The notes: a model not told the origin generated them from the sequence alone. A stretch of DNA of 64,000 nt from Adiantum capillus-veneris (GCA_014529385.2 CM043944.1:171795740-171859739), one strand, 5' to 3'. Shown: positions 1 through 12,530, counted from the first letter of the stretch. Translations and numbers: made by a program.

Positions 1-1246
1 GCATTTGACATACATTCAACATTAAACCATGCCTGTTACCAGGCCCTGAACACTGTTTATTAATCATGTAAGCTCCAAACAAGCTCGACGTGCATTTTTT
101 TGGTATCTTTCTTGGCATGGATCGGAGCTGCACGACGTCGGGATATATGTAAGCCAATTTTAGTCTCCTGACCAAGTAGAAAATTGAAGAGGGTGGAATG
201 TTATTACTCTAATGAGTGTCAAACCTTTTAGGTAGGGTTTAATGAGTATCATATGTGTAGCTTCAAAACTCAACTTGATGTCAAATTGACACTTCAAAAG
301 AGAAATCGTGATTTTCTTCTTGATGTCCACATCTGAGCTCTAAACGAAGTGATACTTGGTCAACCCCTTTTACTTGATGATTTAAGGTTGTTGATCCCTT
401 TACACTTTGGTTTGGACTACTCACACTAACTTAGGACTAGTTTCAAGCTTTGACACTGTAAAGAATCCGTCATGTGGAATGTGTGGACTCCTTTTTCATG
501 GGGAATCTTTTTACAAAGGGTTTTTATCCTGTACTGGACATGGGTGACACTTTCATAGCCCATGTTACTCAAAGATATAGAGATAAAAGTAGCATTAAAA
601 AAAACTTTTTTGAACATGCAAAGATTCAAACATGGTAATACATCCCTTTTAAGCATTTCTATGGTACCACTTCATCGATCAGGTAGTCTCATTGAGTATG
701 GGACCATTTTGCCATCTAAAAGAACTCTTTGACTCTTAGATTCAGCCACCAACTATTGTGTGACACAATGTACCATTGCTAACTTGGTTGAGGGGTCATT
801 AGAAGCTTTGTGTGGGGTCTCTCCCCAATTTGACATTCCCTTACTAATTTATGTAGAAACAACAGTTTCTTGAGCTATGAGCATTTTTTGCTATCAAAAC
901 CCTTTTAGAGAAAACCACTACTGAATCTCCTTCACAAAGGAGTGTTGCCCTAATGGTTTGAAGCCATTGGTCAAGTTTGGCATCAATCTGAGGCTTTCCC
1001 GAGTTGCCAAAATGAAACTGAAAGCTAGAGGAATGTTAGCAGACTCAAGGGTGACCTACCCACAAATTTTTGTCATTATTGAGTGCTCCAACCCAAGATA
1101 AACATTATTTTTTGCATTTTGGCCAACCTAGGTCTCTCCGGGTTTTTATCTACTGATTTTGACATGCACCGACATCAAACCATAGTGTACCCGGTAGGGA
1201 ACATACCTCTCATATTTGGTGTGGAAGCTCAAATCATATAGAGCAT

Positions 1247-1294
<48 letters not shown>

Positions 1295-2600
1295 AATAAG
1301 ACTTCTAATGGGGTCAAACTATACATACCCTAGGCTCCTAAGTCAGTACTTTTCTAAACCTCACAATTACTCCTACATCATGTATATGATCACCATGGTG
1401 TCAAAAAATTGAAATTGGGCACCGAATGACCCAAATCTGTCCCTTTTGTCAAACCAACCCTTTTGAGCTTAAAAAGCAATTTTTGCAACTCATCTCAATT
1501 CGATCATAACTTGGTCATTCTTGCCCCAAATTGACTTTTGAAGTTCTTGTCTCTTCTTGAAGTCCATGTACCTGTATATGAGTTTTTTTATAATTTTTTT
1601 GCCTTTTTTGGCATTTATTGCTTGGAAATCAAGAAAAAACAGCAAGAAACATAGAAAAATAGTAAAATTGATTGAAAAGTTCCAAACAATAGTTAGATAA
1701 TTAGAAAAATTCAACTTACAAATATAAATCTTTATTTGCAAGTTTTTGACGATTGCTCTACCTTTTACTATTAACTTTAGCAAAAAGCATTTTTATGTAC
1801 ATATTTACACACACACCTAAGGGCTCATCTTTGGTATTTGTTCCTTGCGCATCTTCTCATCTCTTAGGGCAACAAAATTAGAAATTGTATCAAAAATGAG
1901 AAATAAAATACAAATCATAACACAAAAGTCGATAAAAGAATGCCCTTTTCTCTTTGATTTCTAGGTTTGCACCTCCCCCCTCCTGGTCGGAGTACTCTTG
2001 GACGACGGGGCAGTAACAGGGTTGTGTGGTGCATGTTCGTCAAAGCAGTGTCTTATGCAAGACCATGTAAGGGTCCCTACATATGCATACTCGATCAATG
2101 CATGAAAAAGTAATGATGTCGAGAGGCGGGTCTTAAGCAAATTTTCTTAAGGGCATTTGACGGCGGTGAATTTTAGTTGTGCTTGCATCAAGGAGCATTT
2201 ACCCATGTAGTAAGCATTGTAGTTTAATGGCTCGTTGAAAACAATTTACAAGATTGTGTCCTTTATTTGGTTGGATTTGTTTTTGAGGTTTAGGCTACCA
2301 TACCATTGTAGTTGGTGTTGACTTTTAAGAGTATTGTGGTGTCTTTGAAACATCATTGCGGGTTGTCGCTTGCATCAAATCTCTTTGCTTTGGAATCCAT
2401 TTTTGTTTTGTCAATGGTGGAATTTTAATCATTTTAGGTATCCACATTTGTGTGTCTCTAAGTGTTCTTGGTTGTGGTATTTGAATAGGCCACATGACAC
2501 TCTAACATGCTCTTTTAGCTATGAGAAAACATTATTGTTGCAGTTTTGGAGATAAGTTTTGTAGTCGGACTTTGGGAATCCACGTGAAGTTTCTTGCAAT
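1..2600. other. No gene seen; AT-rich decayed intergenic DNA
   Basis: I see no credible coding region here. The open frames are short, lack recognisable motifs and differ in both strands. One CT microsatellite lies at 1251-1291. One copy of the near-palindromic GAGAAA...TTTTCT motif that recurs at 9.8-13.4 kb is at about 299-318. The texture resembles old LTR or leader sequence, but I cannot assign it to a family. Confidence 0.6.
1251..1291. repeat. (CT)20 microsatellite
   Basis: Uninterrupted CT dinucleotide run of about 41 bases. Confidence 0.97.
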
Positions 2601-2679
2601 CTGGGGAGTTCCTTTAGGTATGTGTGGAGGGTGCTTTAGGTTATTGTGTCTTGAATTGGACACATGTTTGTTTCAGTAA

Positions 2680-3019
2680 TATCCACATTTACATGCCTCC
2701 ACCCACTTGGTTAGATCCCCACTTGGCAAATATGTGTGCTCCTATCATTGGTTTCATAGGCATCTCATCCTTTTTGAGTGGAATTTTGGTTATCTGGCAT
2801 TCATCGTACCACCTTGCGTATGCTTTAGCATCTATGAAGAGTGTTGGCCACCAAATTTTGGCAATCATTATAGCCTTGTCCTTTTTTTTTGGCAAAAAAA
2901 TGACCTCTCGCTTGTCCTAATGTGCTTCTTGCAAGATTGGCAAGTATTCATTTTCTGATTCTCAAATTTTGAGTTGATGATCTTTGCAATGCTTAGACAG
3001 TTGGTTGCCAATCAATTCA
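2680..3019 (-). pseudogene. Gypsy integrase remnant, second HHCC zinc module
   Basis: Read on the minus strand from 3019 downwards, the translation aligns with the integrase N-terminal region of the element at 50.4-50.7 kb. Shared pieces include an LIGNQL block, a WWPTL block, the metal-binding pair (an original CxxC now read as DECQ) and a KDEMP block followed by AKW. One in-frame stop and altered zinc ligands show it is dead. Homology stops exactly at 3019/3020, where the LTR of the inserted small element begins. The matching upstream half resumes beyond 5259. Confidence 0.8.
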
Positions 3020-3258
3020 TGTTGAGGTTAAGCCCAACTTGATGATTCCGAGCAAGTGGGAAACCCCTCTTATCATTTGGGATGGATGAAATACTGTATT
3101 GGGCCAATAGGAAAGTGGTGCAATGCTTCTAGTCAATAAATTTTGGCTTCAAATCCTATATATATGGCTCACATGTATGGAATTTTGTAAGATTTTATGA
3201 ATGGACTTCATTTTAGTATTTGTTCACTTCCATTTTCTCACTCCCTAAAATTCCTACA
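3020..3258 (+). repeat. 5' LTR of the small element
   Basis: Begins TGTTGAGG and ends CCTACA, followed by GC and the PBS. It contains a CTATATATAT stretch at about 3160 that could act as a TATA box. Confidence 0.85.
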
Positions 3259-3260
3259 GC

Positions 3261-3272
3261 TGGTATCAGAGC
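3261..3272 (+). other. Primer-binding site (tRNA-iMet type)
   Basis: Perfect TGGTATCAGAGC two bases after the 5' LTR. Confidence 0.9.
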
Positions 3273-4935
3273 TAGTTGGGCACTATCCCTTTTTTTTTCT
3301 AATTGGCAACTCTTTTTCTTTCTAGCCTTTCAAATTTCCAAGGGGCATGAATACTTTTTCATTTTTTGCAACATTTGTTTGCAAAAATCCAAGGCTCAAG
3401 TTGAGGACAACGAAAAACTTGTAGCGTCTAGAAGGGGACGCACTAACTTTTCAAGGTGTGACTCCTCCACATCATAGCTATTCTTGGCAAGGAGCTACAC
3501 CTACCTTGACCCTCAAGCCAATTTTCAAGCCCATTCTCGGTTGTTGTTTGCCAAGGCTCGATTTTTCTCTGCCCGTCACTTACCATCATCACCTCCAAAT
3601 TGTAGCTTCTTTCACCACCCTATGAAATTGGCAAGGAGCACCACCATCAAGCCTTGCCATACTCCTCTCAGTCTCGCCCCAAGCTCTCATAGCCATGCAC
3701 ATCATTTCCATCACCACCTCTAGGCTAATACAAAAATGGATTGCGACCATCTCAAGTTCTTCTCAATTGTTGCAGAAAACTACTCCACTCTGCTCTCTGG
3801 GTGACTCTCTTGTGCCATGGTTCCAACCTCAATCCAAGCATAAGCTCATAAGCTACTCAACGTGGTCATGCTTTAGAAATACGAGGGCTACGACTCCACC
3901 CAAATTTATCCAAGGAAGCCAAACTATTTTGGTATCATATTTTTGGATAAACTTGTCTACAGCCGACTAGAGTTCATGTCGGTAAGAAACTTCACAAACA
4001 AAGGCGCTCACTTGGTAGATTATTTGGCTTGCAAACTTCTCTATTGCAGATAAGCTTCTATTGTGAGCCTGAGAGGATCTTCCCCAAGATTAGAATAGTT
4101 TGAATTTTTTTTAAAGGGCTTATGACCTTAGTGTACAAGGGCCCTTTCACACACAACGTTTCTACAAGAACCTCAATCTTGTGTAAACGTGTATTTTGTG
4201 CTCTTTTTTTTATGTAGTGTTCTCCTATCCTAAGCATAATGGAATTTTCAAGATTTGTATTTCTTGTATCAAGACATATTCATGTGTATGCTCTCCACAA
4301 TGGAGATGATTTTGTATGGATATCACACCAAGAATTAGCGACTATCGTATCTATAAATGGTAAGCTTTCTTGTGATCATGATCATGCACATGATGACCCC
4401 TCTACTCGTTTTGTATGAAATTAGTATAAAGGCATTAGCACTCAATGCAAGATGCATATATCATGATTCATCTCCTAGGTGAAGCTCAAAGGGAGGAAAT
4501 CCGGTGATTAGAAGGGGCAAGTCATGCTTCCACCATGAAGAATAAGTAGAAGAGATCTACCAACTATGGAGATAAAAAGGCTACATGAAGGAGACCATGA
4601 ACACAAAGACAAAGAAAAGTTGATGATGATGAAGCACAAATATGTCATGAGACTCGATCTGCTACATGGCATCAAAAACGTATGGCTGAATAAATGATAT
4701 AAATTTGTACTACTAAAGGAAATACCTTGTGAACCTAGCATAGGAGATTAAAAACACCTTGTGAACCATGGTGATCAATCTATGTAGAACCACCGTGAGG
4801 AATCATTGTTTTCCATGCTGAGATTTATCAGTAGTAACCTAGGAGTACACTACCCACAAGAACACATGAACCGTGAGTCATGATCATTACATCAGTCATC
4901 ATAAAATCTTTCCAAGTTTGGCTTAAGGAGGCGTT

Positions 4936-5116
4936 TGTTGGGTTTAAGCTCAAATTGACGAGTCTGAGCATGTGGGAACTCCCTCTAGTCATCTGGGATG
5001 GATGAAATGATTAGTTGGGCCAATAGGAAAGTGGTGCAATGCTTCTACCCAATGGATGCTAACTTCAAAGCCTATATTTTTTCACTTCCATTTCCTCACT
5101 CCCTAAAATTCCTATA
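4936..5116 (+). repeat. 3' LTR of the small element, internally deleted
   Basis: Matches 3020-3258 but lacks about 60 bases between the CCTATAT block and TTCACTTCC. Its last bases read CCTATA instead of CCTACA. Confidence 0.85.
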
Positions 5117-5364
5117 ATTTATATGACTGTGCTTTAGTTTTGATCACCTTTATCCTAGTTTTGGACCATATTCGGAGATAAAGGAACGTGGTTCAAACAA
5201 TCCACAATGTACTTAGTAGTTGTTCACTTCCATTTCCTCACTCCCTAAAATTCCTATAATTCATATGACTGTGCTTTAGTTTTGCTCACCTTTATCCTAG
5301 TTTTGGACCATATTCAGAGATAAAGAAACGTGGTTCAAACAATCCACAATGTACTTACTCCAAT
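5081..5364. repeat. 142-bp tandem duplication across an LTR/host junction
   Basis: The unit starting at 5081 is repeated at 5223 with few differences. Each unit holds the last ~36 bases of the 3' LTR followed by host integrase sequence. The duplication therefore arose after the small element inserted. The second unit keeps the unmutated target-duplication copy. Confidence 0.9.
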
Positions 5365-5369
5365 AAGGT

Positions 5370-5605
5370 GTTATGTTTACCTAAATAGTGTAGTGTACTC
5401 CATAGGGGGTCGTCCTGTACATGATTTGCAGTTCTTAACATACATGTGAGCATCAAATTTCATACTAGGACAAAAACTCCCATTCTCATCAAATCTCGGT
5501 AGGTTCTAATTTTCCCATGATGAACAAAGTCCATTGTGACATGTGATTCTCTTAGGTACAAAGGAATATCAAAGACTTCCAGACGCAACCGTAAGATGTC
5601 ATCCA
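5370..5605 (-). pseudogene. Gypsy integrase remnant, first HHCC zinc module
   Basis: On the minus strand this aligns with 50.02-50.30 kb. A linker is followed by a His...His pair (in RESHV and VHH), a DAH-YVKNC-SC block containing the CxxC pair, then VNI-P-WS-YI-D. The alignment needs frame changes. With the segment at 2680-3019 it shows that the double zinc-module arrangement existed in this older copy too. Confidence 0.75.
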
Positions 5606-5610
5606 AACCC

Positions 5611-5886
5611 CTATGATATAGTCCTCCACTGAGAAATTGAAAAGGATTGATTATGCATGTATTTTACTAAACTATCACAATACGAAGCTCCACACATCCA
5701 CAGGTGAGCCTTAGAGCTCAACCATACAGGTACTTCAAACTCTGTAGCTGTTGTCGAATCAAAATCCTCTATGGGTGTTCTCCGTACATTTTTGTAGCTA
5801 TGGTCACTTAAATTGATGCAGGTAGTGGTCTCCATGTGGTGAAAGTAGATATAATCATAACCGTAGTCATGAACCATGGTACTCAA
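5611..5886 (-). pseudogene. Gypsy retropepsin C-terminal remnant
   Basis: The minus-strand translation has the blocks DYGYDYIY, METTT, SYKNV-TP-EDFDS and LWMCGAS. These match in order the region after the protease of the long gypsy element (about 43,620-43,820). The catalytic DSG part is not preserved in one frame. The downstream (lower-coordinate) sequence is already integrase, so RT and RNase H are deleted. Confidence 0.8.
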
Positions 5887-7589
5887 CCATCTTTAGTTGG
5901 CACATAAGCGGCCTTCCTAGAATATTGCAAGTAGATATAATCATAACCATAGTCCTGAACCATCTTTAATTGGCGCATAAGAGGCCTTCCTAGAATAATT
6001 TCATAGTTATTCTCAGTACCAAAATCTACTATCTCAAATGTATGTCATACTCAATTTCATAGAAGTCGTCACCACATGTTCTAGGATTCCAATAGGATTT
6101 GCAATGTAGCCATCATCTAACTGCAATTTCATCCGTGTTTTTCTAAGGGGCAGGTTTTTCCCATTTCTCTCAGATTAGTTTTGTAGCAACGGCAACCTCC
6201 ACTCCATTGTCCAAGATAGCAATGGTTTCTATTCCTTGGTACTCTATGGGCAATGTGGCGGTCCGCTCTTCGCCTTTGCAATAATCACCAACTTTGTTTA
6301 TTGGAACTAGTTTTGCATATCCCATATATCCTCTGGCCAAGTGTTTTGGACTTCTAGCACATTAGGAGGTATCTGGGACACAAAATTATCCATCGTATTC
6401 TCCACTACTCAATATGTCAACCCTTTTGGGCTTGTGTCTACATGTTTTCCCTCTTGAGAGTGTTTTAACTCATATTTCTTGCCCCGTTTGTTGGGTCTTT
6501 CCTGTCAATTTTTGCCTACAACCAGAGTCTCATGACCCCGTTCTCACTCGCTCTCTTCTTTTCCTTCATTGGGTTCTGAAGGTCTATAGATAGTTGAGGT
6601 ATTCTCCTAGCTTGGACAGGCATAGATGTGGAGGTTTCATGAGGCCTTGAGCCATCTCAATCAACTTTTTGCACAGCTCCAGTCAAAGCTTCTTCCATTC
6701 CGCATTAGGATAAGACGTTCATCTATGTTTCTATCTTGTGTGGCTTTTTTGATTGATTTTGCACTAACAGATTTTTTAGATTCGCTACCCTCTTTATCGC
6801 TTGTCTCTTTCTATTTTGCATGTGCTCTTGTTATCACTTTCAATGGTAGTTTTGTCTCTCAGTCTGACCCACTTGAAAATGGTAAGACTTCACAATGTTC
6901 ATCATCACTTTTCCTCCTTTGTCTGGGTTCCAAGGGCAATCTTGGTAAAATTGTTTATCCCTCACTCTCCACGATATCCTCCATCACCCTTCTTCACATG
7001 AGGAGTGTTGACTACAACATTCAGTTGGCCTCAAGGCAGTCTCTAGCTAAATGGTTTGCATTGCACTTGAAACAAGGTCCCAGAGCTATCTATTGTATAG
7101 GTTGTTGAGCATGTGGTCTTTGGGGATATGCTTTTGGTTTAGCCTCACCTTGATTGTCTATGAACATTAGCGTACCCTAACTTAGAGTAAAACCTTCACT
7201 TTGAGTTACATCGCCCATCAATGACTCTCAAGCTCTAGAAAATGAAACGACACTCTCCTACTCATATGATTCCATGACCCTTGATGGATAAGGATCACTT
7301 GGATGGTAGTGTTTGTGGTTTTCCTTTTCGTAATGGTCTATACTAGCTCTAGATCATTCTCTTCTTAGTACCGATCTAGATACACATACCTCACTGATGC
7401 ATGATCTTCTTTGAATAGTGGTGGTTGATGGCCTAACACCGTCCTTGGACTTTCTACTCCTTGTTATGGGTTTAATGGTCTTGAGGCGTACCTCAATGGT
7501 GGTGGTATTTGCCTATTTTGTTGATATTGAGGATTTATTGGCATGTTTTGCTGGTACTCAGGGCTAGGTTGGTAAGGTCTTTCCCTAAC

Positions 7590-9110
7590 TTGTCCTCAAT
7601 TATAGTAGCATTCCTCAGTGTTATGGTTTGTCCACTCGTTCTCAATGGCACGCCACTTCTAGTTAGGATATGGTTGTGGCAACATAGTGCATTGTTGCGT
7701 CAAATGGTCCCCTCCATAGGTTAAGCATCATCTTAATAGTGGTACTCTCTGGTTTTGAATTCCCAGTGGCTGACCCATTCTCCTCTCTGCAAGATGCTCA
7801 GTAATCATGGTTGTCTATTGTTGTGATGGTGTTATTGTCGTACTTGATCCACTAGCTGCAAATCAAGAATCTGTTGAATTCACATATGTATCTTGCGAGA
7901 CTTCTCCATAAATTTGGCAGTTGTCCACTAAGTAGACGGCTTCTTTTGTGACCTTGCCTAGTGTCATATACACTTTTTCAAGTGCAAATCCTTCTTGAGG
8001 TGCTCGTTCTTGAGCCCCTTAATGAACAACACTACTTGGAAATCCTTCTGTGGTTTCTCACATAGTGGATATCTCTCAATGTATTTGTTGAATTGCAAGG
8101 TGACCTCTAGAACTTATTTCACCATCTTTCTATTTGAAGGAATGAATTTGAGACATTGTATTGTGCTTGATTCCTCTCATGGAAAACTCCTCTACAAAAT
8201 CCTATAGCAATGCTTCTATATTTCCATAGTCTTCCTTTTTAAAAGGTTGGAACAAAGTAAGGGTTGTACCTTCCAGGGTTAACCCAAAGCCTTCAAAGTG
8301 GATGTGAAACTTTATTACGTATTCAGCTCTCAATACCTGTTTGAGTGTTGTTGAATGTACATGGGGATCACTTGATCCATTGTACTTCGAAGCCATGCAT
8401 TTTGTTACTTGGGACGGATGCATGGGCCTGGGCTTAGCGACATATCTTATCATTCTCAAAACTCTTGCAAAAGCTTCCTTGTATGGAGATGTTGACATTC
8501 TCGATGTAGCTCTCAGACTCCCTCTCATAGTCACATCAGGCCTCAATATGGTGGTGGCATGGATGACCCTGTAACGATCATATAGCCTCTGATAGGCTTT
8601 GGTTCTTACAAGTGACTCTCTCTCGGCCAGGGGTCTAGAATGCCTGGTATTCCCGATCCTCTCCTATGAGTGCTCTCTACATGGGATAGAATTTTAGTGA
8701 CTTTGTCCATAAACCTTACCTCTTTCTCAATTGATTTTTGTCGGCCAGCTAATTTAAGTAGATGACAAAAAAAGGTTCTCCCCATCAAGAAAGCTTTTCC
8801 ATGTCTGGCATATACGAATACATATACTCATGCCCTTGTTATCTACCAAAATAGATCGTTTTCCAATTTCAAATTGGTAGAAATACATATACATCTGCTT
8901 GATGTCGATAAGTTCTATCATACTCACATCTTCCCTGATATAATAGTTTTTTCCCTCTTTGGTCATTAACTTATATGATCCCACTCGAGGATCATCTACA
9001 GGCACTCTCTCTAACTCTTTAATAGTTATAAACTTAGCTCTTGGATCATTCTCCAAAGAAGGTCTCTCGATTCCTTCGTCGACTTTGTCTTTGGTTCCAG
9101 TCATGCCCAT
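7590..9110 (-). pseudogene. Gypsy gag remnant
   Basis: Minus-strand pieces match the gag of the element at 40.7-41.4 kb. They are an FEGFGLTLE block near 8280 (capsid-like Retrotrans_gag region), an FI-GL-N--LKKDLH-KK block near 8000, a KEA-YLVDNC block near 7930 and a W-AIE-EWTNH-TEECYYN block near 7640. A further open stretch (9110-8754) with KEGKNYYI resembles the leader part of gag at about 39.9 kb, less surely. Stops and frameshifts throughout. Confidence 0.75.
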
Positions 9111-9149
9111 CGCATCTACTAGATCAAGATTATCAGTCCTAAGATAGGT

Positions 9150-10184
9150 AACCCCCTCTCGTCAATATATGGATCTCCATTATTAACGGCCTCAACTTGC
9201 TCTCAAAACTCAGGATTTCCCAATTCTTCACAAACATAGCACTTATGATAGATGTCTACATTAGTTCTTGCTCGCTTACCATTAGTATAATGGTAGTACA
9301 GCTACATGGTCGGTGGAATTTTGGTCTCTGCGAAGTGCCCGCTTCATCTCCCCCATTGTGATAGCTCATTTTTTATGCTTTCTCAGCCATGCGGACAGAG
9401 AAAACTCATTCAAAATAAGTGTCAGAGACCACTTCTTCTTGGACAATCAATAAGTGCTCTAGGTTAACTTGATTGACACTCTCTTCAGTAGAGCCTCGGC
9501 TTACTTGATCTCTCAGCAGTCTGACGCCGGATTGGTCTCAAGAACATGAACAATTTAGGAATTTCAAACCTTACCTATTACCTGAAATTATTTTGATCCC
9601 TTAGAACTTTTTTAGTACTTTAACTCTTCCCATGGACCAACCTCCTTGTCTGTACTACAAGACTCAACAAAAACTAAAGCACTGATGGAGTTATGTCAAG
9701 TTGGCATTGAATGTAATCACAACTTTAGCAAACTACAAGACTTCATGCACAATTTTATTAATCTCAAGACCCACTAATGCTCTAAAAATCTCATTTCAGT
9801 GGGTGCAAACAAAATTTGCCAAAAAACTTTGCTTCTTGCACTCTATGGGAGAAAAATGCAATTTTCTCCTCCCTAGAGGCCTTTTGAGATATTTTTCACT
9901 TCAACTCTCTCAGATGTATACCACACACTCCCAACAACTTAATCGTGCAACAATCCTAAGGTTTAGACTCTTTCGATGCTCGGATAGGTCACTCAACTTC
10001 CACGATGGAAATTGGCTTAATCTCATCCACAAAGACTTAATTACAGATTTGACTCTATAGGTGTGTTCCTTTCCTTGAGGGCTTCCTATGGTGCAAGCGT
10101 TGGGTGAAAAATGTTTGAGATAGCAGAAGATCAAGAGAAAATTGCGATTTTCTCCCACCCTAATTGGAAAATTTTCCCAAATTG
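9150..10184. other. No gene seen; recurrent near-palindromic motif
   Basis: No supported coding sequence. From about 9.7 kb the DNA resembles the following 1.1-kb repeat in texture. It carries copies of a motif close to GAGAAAATTGCGATTTTCTC at 9849-9868 and 10135-10154. Confidence 0.6.
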
Positions 10185-11286
10185 CAACCTAACTCTATGG
10201 ATGTGGTTCTTACCCTAAGATAAGCCCTTGGTATAAAAAGTAGCCAAAAAATTCATTTCTAGTAGAAATTCAAGAAAAAATCACAATTTTTCCTCTCATT
10301 CTTGTTTTTGACCTTTTTTCCAAACTTTGGTCAATCCCTAAGTGTTCTACCTCTCTTCAAGAGTACATTTACCAATTTCCACTCCAAATGAACAATTGAT
10401 ATGATCACAAGCACAATTTAAACATTTTTTTTGTCTAAAATCCAACTCTGGGCTCTATCCTCACTTTTGATGCCCAAATTCACTTTGGACTTGATGGATG
10501 GCCTTCTTGGGTCAAGGTGATTGCATGATCTCAACCTTGTAGGCTTTAGGGGAGAAAAACACAATTTTCTCTAGGAGTTACCCCAGAATGCACTTTTTAG
10601 CCTTTTTTCCATATCTACGGTCTTTAATCCTCTTTTAGTTAGAGCTACCAGCCTGTATCTTGTTTTAGCACTATAGGTCGGAGTCAACAAGTGGTTAGTC
10701 CTCTTGACACCCCTAATTGGCTCCTTCTCACCTTCTGTAGATCAACTTGCAACAAAACTTCATTCATGTGCTTAAGCAAGCAAGTTAAACACACTCGTCA
10801 GATATTAAGCACAAATTTGTCTCCAATTATAATCTACATGAGAAAATTGTGATTTTCTCTCACAGAAGTTGATGGCTAACTTTTTGAGAATTGTGACTAT
10901 GGTTGTGCATTCACACACTCTTGTTCATGCATCTCATGCTCTAAATCACCCAACTTTCAAAGATGCACACTATCATCCTTCAAACTTTCACTACTTTTGA
11001 CAAAAGATCTTTTCAACGACATGCAAATCCAAACTGATGAGAGAACTCATCAAGCTTGTCTACTTACCCTACTCCTACGACAAAAGAAATCAATTGAGAA
11101 TAAGCTCAAATACTCAACAAACAACTTCTTCACTAGACTCTAAATAAAAAAAATGTTTTCTTACGTTTTTCTTGCATAGTGCAAGCTTTACTACTCTGTC
11201 AATCAACGAAGTCTTGCACCAAGCTCTAATCCTATCTAAAACACTTATGTTAAATGACTAACACTCTTGAGGCGAGAAACTCACCA
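10185..11286. repeat. 1.1-kb direct repeat, copy 1
   Basis: Begins CAACCTAACTCTATGG and ends GAAACTCACCA. It is nearly identical to 12662-13761 over its length, with scattered substitutions and short indels. The ends are not TG...CA and no PBS or polypurine tract is attached, so I call it a segmental direct repeat and not an LTR. It contains three copies of the GAGAAAAT..ATTTTCTC motif. Confidence 0.9.
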
Positions 11287-11800
11287 CACAAAGACCAAAG
11301 AAGCCCTGATCACAGTTTCTAACCTATCTTATCTACTAATCTACCTAAGGCAACTCTGTCAGACTCGATTGTGTTCACACAAGTGGCAATGGCGCCAATG
11401 TCTTGGGGCCATAATGGTCAACGCCTATCACATCTCAAAATGAGACGGAACCAAGACTAAAATGTCAACCCTGGAAAGCAAGTGATTTGACTAGGGCATG
11501 CAAGCATGCCAAGAGGTTGTCAATCAGTTGTCTAAACACAGTACACTCCGCTTTGACATTTGTTGTATCTATCAAAAACTTGGATTCCTTTCTCTAATCC
11601 CTTCACACATCCAGATGCAAATCCACTAGCACGTCAACTTCAAATGGCTCCAAACTGAATAGAAAACTTCCTTAGGCTGTACGTAACAAAACTCGGTCAT
11701 CAAACTCACAGTCAAGGCGCTGTGAAAAACGGTAATTTTCAACATCAATCTAATTGCAGGTCATCACCTTAGACATCAAACTTGCCTACTAAGTTTTCCT
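11287..11800. other. No gene seen between direct repeat and copia remnant
   Basis: Spacer lacking recognisable domains. It probably belongs to the degraded copia fragment that ends at 12.5 kb, but no RT motifs could be read. Confidence 0.5.
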
Positions 11801-11818
11801 AAATGTCAAGAAGCTCGC

Positions 11819-12076
11819 GTGATTGACAGAATCACAATACGACACTCGGGTAGCGAGATATGTCACCTAGAAATTTGTAAAAGCCGTTGCTCAATTCTCG
11901 TGAAGCGCTTTTGCAACAACTATCATTTCATGGAGGACATGGTCTTGGTAAGCGACATTGACCTTATGTGGATGAGGACGACTGAGAAAATTATAGATAT
12001 CTTCACAAAGGCCCTAGGAGCACATACACTGAGTTAGTTTTGAGCAATCCTTAAAGAGTATGAGAGTTGGCTTTGA
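11819..12076 (+). pseudogene. Copia RNase H C-terminal remnant
   Basis: The plus-strand frame has a NYHFMEDMV block and an EKIIDIFTKAL block. This is the usual end of copia pol (H-R-R-YHF-R..., ...ADIFTKAL). The catalytic upstream residues are not present. A polypurine tract (12081-12089) and an LTR start follow directly, as expected for the 3' end of a copia element. Confidence 0.75.
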
Positions 12077-12089
12077 GCTTGAGGGGGGG

Positions 12090-12530
12090 TGTAGAGATAT
12101 CAAGCTCAATACTTGGTATGTTTAGATTACTCTCTCGCTACATTTATCATTGGCATAAGGTAGCGGATATGAGGATCGTCATCACTAGTACTACAACTTG
12201 ACTTCGTCCTTTTCGTCTACCTATCACAAGCAATGGCTCTTATTTTACCACTCATGCACTAGTGGTTTCATATTAACCATAGTACATAGTTAACTCATTA
12301 CGTTACATTCCCTATTAATGTTTTATAGACCATCTTATCATTTAGTGTAGTGAAGAAGCAACAACATCACCTATGCAATGCATTTTGTGCTCTCTTGATT
12401 GGGTGCGTGAGTGTTGTGCTCTCTTGATTGAGAGCAAGAGCTTAAACTCTCTCCTTCTCTATCTCTTTACAACATCTTGGCTTATAGCACTACCAATGAA
12501 CGTCTTGGCTTACAGCATTCTATCACAACA
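12090..12530 (+). repeat. Copia 3' LTR (solo fragment)
   Basis: Starts TGTAGAGA immediately after the purine tract GAGGGGGGG and probably ends TCACAACA. The start is firm; the end is inferred from the TGT...ACA termini. No 5' partner was found in the window. Confidence 0.6.

Larger units (their letters stand above)
3020..5116 (+). mobile_element. Small non-autonomous LTR retrotransposon (TRIM/LARD-like)
   Basis: About 2.1 kb, bounded by two related LTRs (3020-3258 and 4936-5116). The primer-binding site TGGTATCAGAGC at 3261-3272 is the usual initiator-tRNA-Met site of plant copia elements. A purine-rich tract (about 4924-4932) precedes the 3' LTR. The roughly 1.65-kb interior has no gag or pol motif; its longest plus-strand open frames (for example 3484-3723) are Ser/His-rich and unrecognised. 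The target duplication ATTCA lies at 3015-3019 and again at 5259-5263; the copy directly after the 3' LTR (5117-5121) has mutated to ATTTA. It inserted into the integrase of the minus-strand gypsy copy and must have used another element's proteins. Confidence 0.85.
2640..9150 (-). mobile_element. Decayed Ty3/gypsy element, minus strand (theta), RT missing
   Basis: Scattered minus-strand segments match, in order, the gag, retropepsin and integrase segments of the long gypsy element at 36.8-57.8 kb. The gag pieces lie at about 9.1-7.6 kb, retropepsin at 5.9-5.6 kb, the first integrase zinc module at 5.6-5.37 kb and the second at 3.02-2.68 kb. Many stops and frameshifts show a long-dead copy. 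Retropepsin is followed almost directly by integrase, so the RT and RNase H region has been lost. A small LTR element (3,020-5,116) sits inside the integrase. No LTRs of this copy were recognised, so the outer limits are approximate. Confidence 0.8.

Noticed and set aside
2624-2958. Plus-strand hydrophobic frames that look like a membrane protein
   Set aside because: They are antisense to the gypsy integrase remnant, which explains the sequence better.
6626-7108. 160-aa plus-strand frame as a host gene
   Set aside because: No domain; it overlaps the decayed minus-strand gypsy and has low-complexity Leu/Ser composition.
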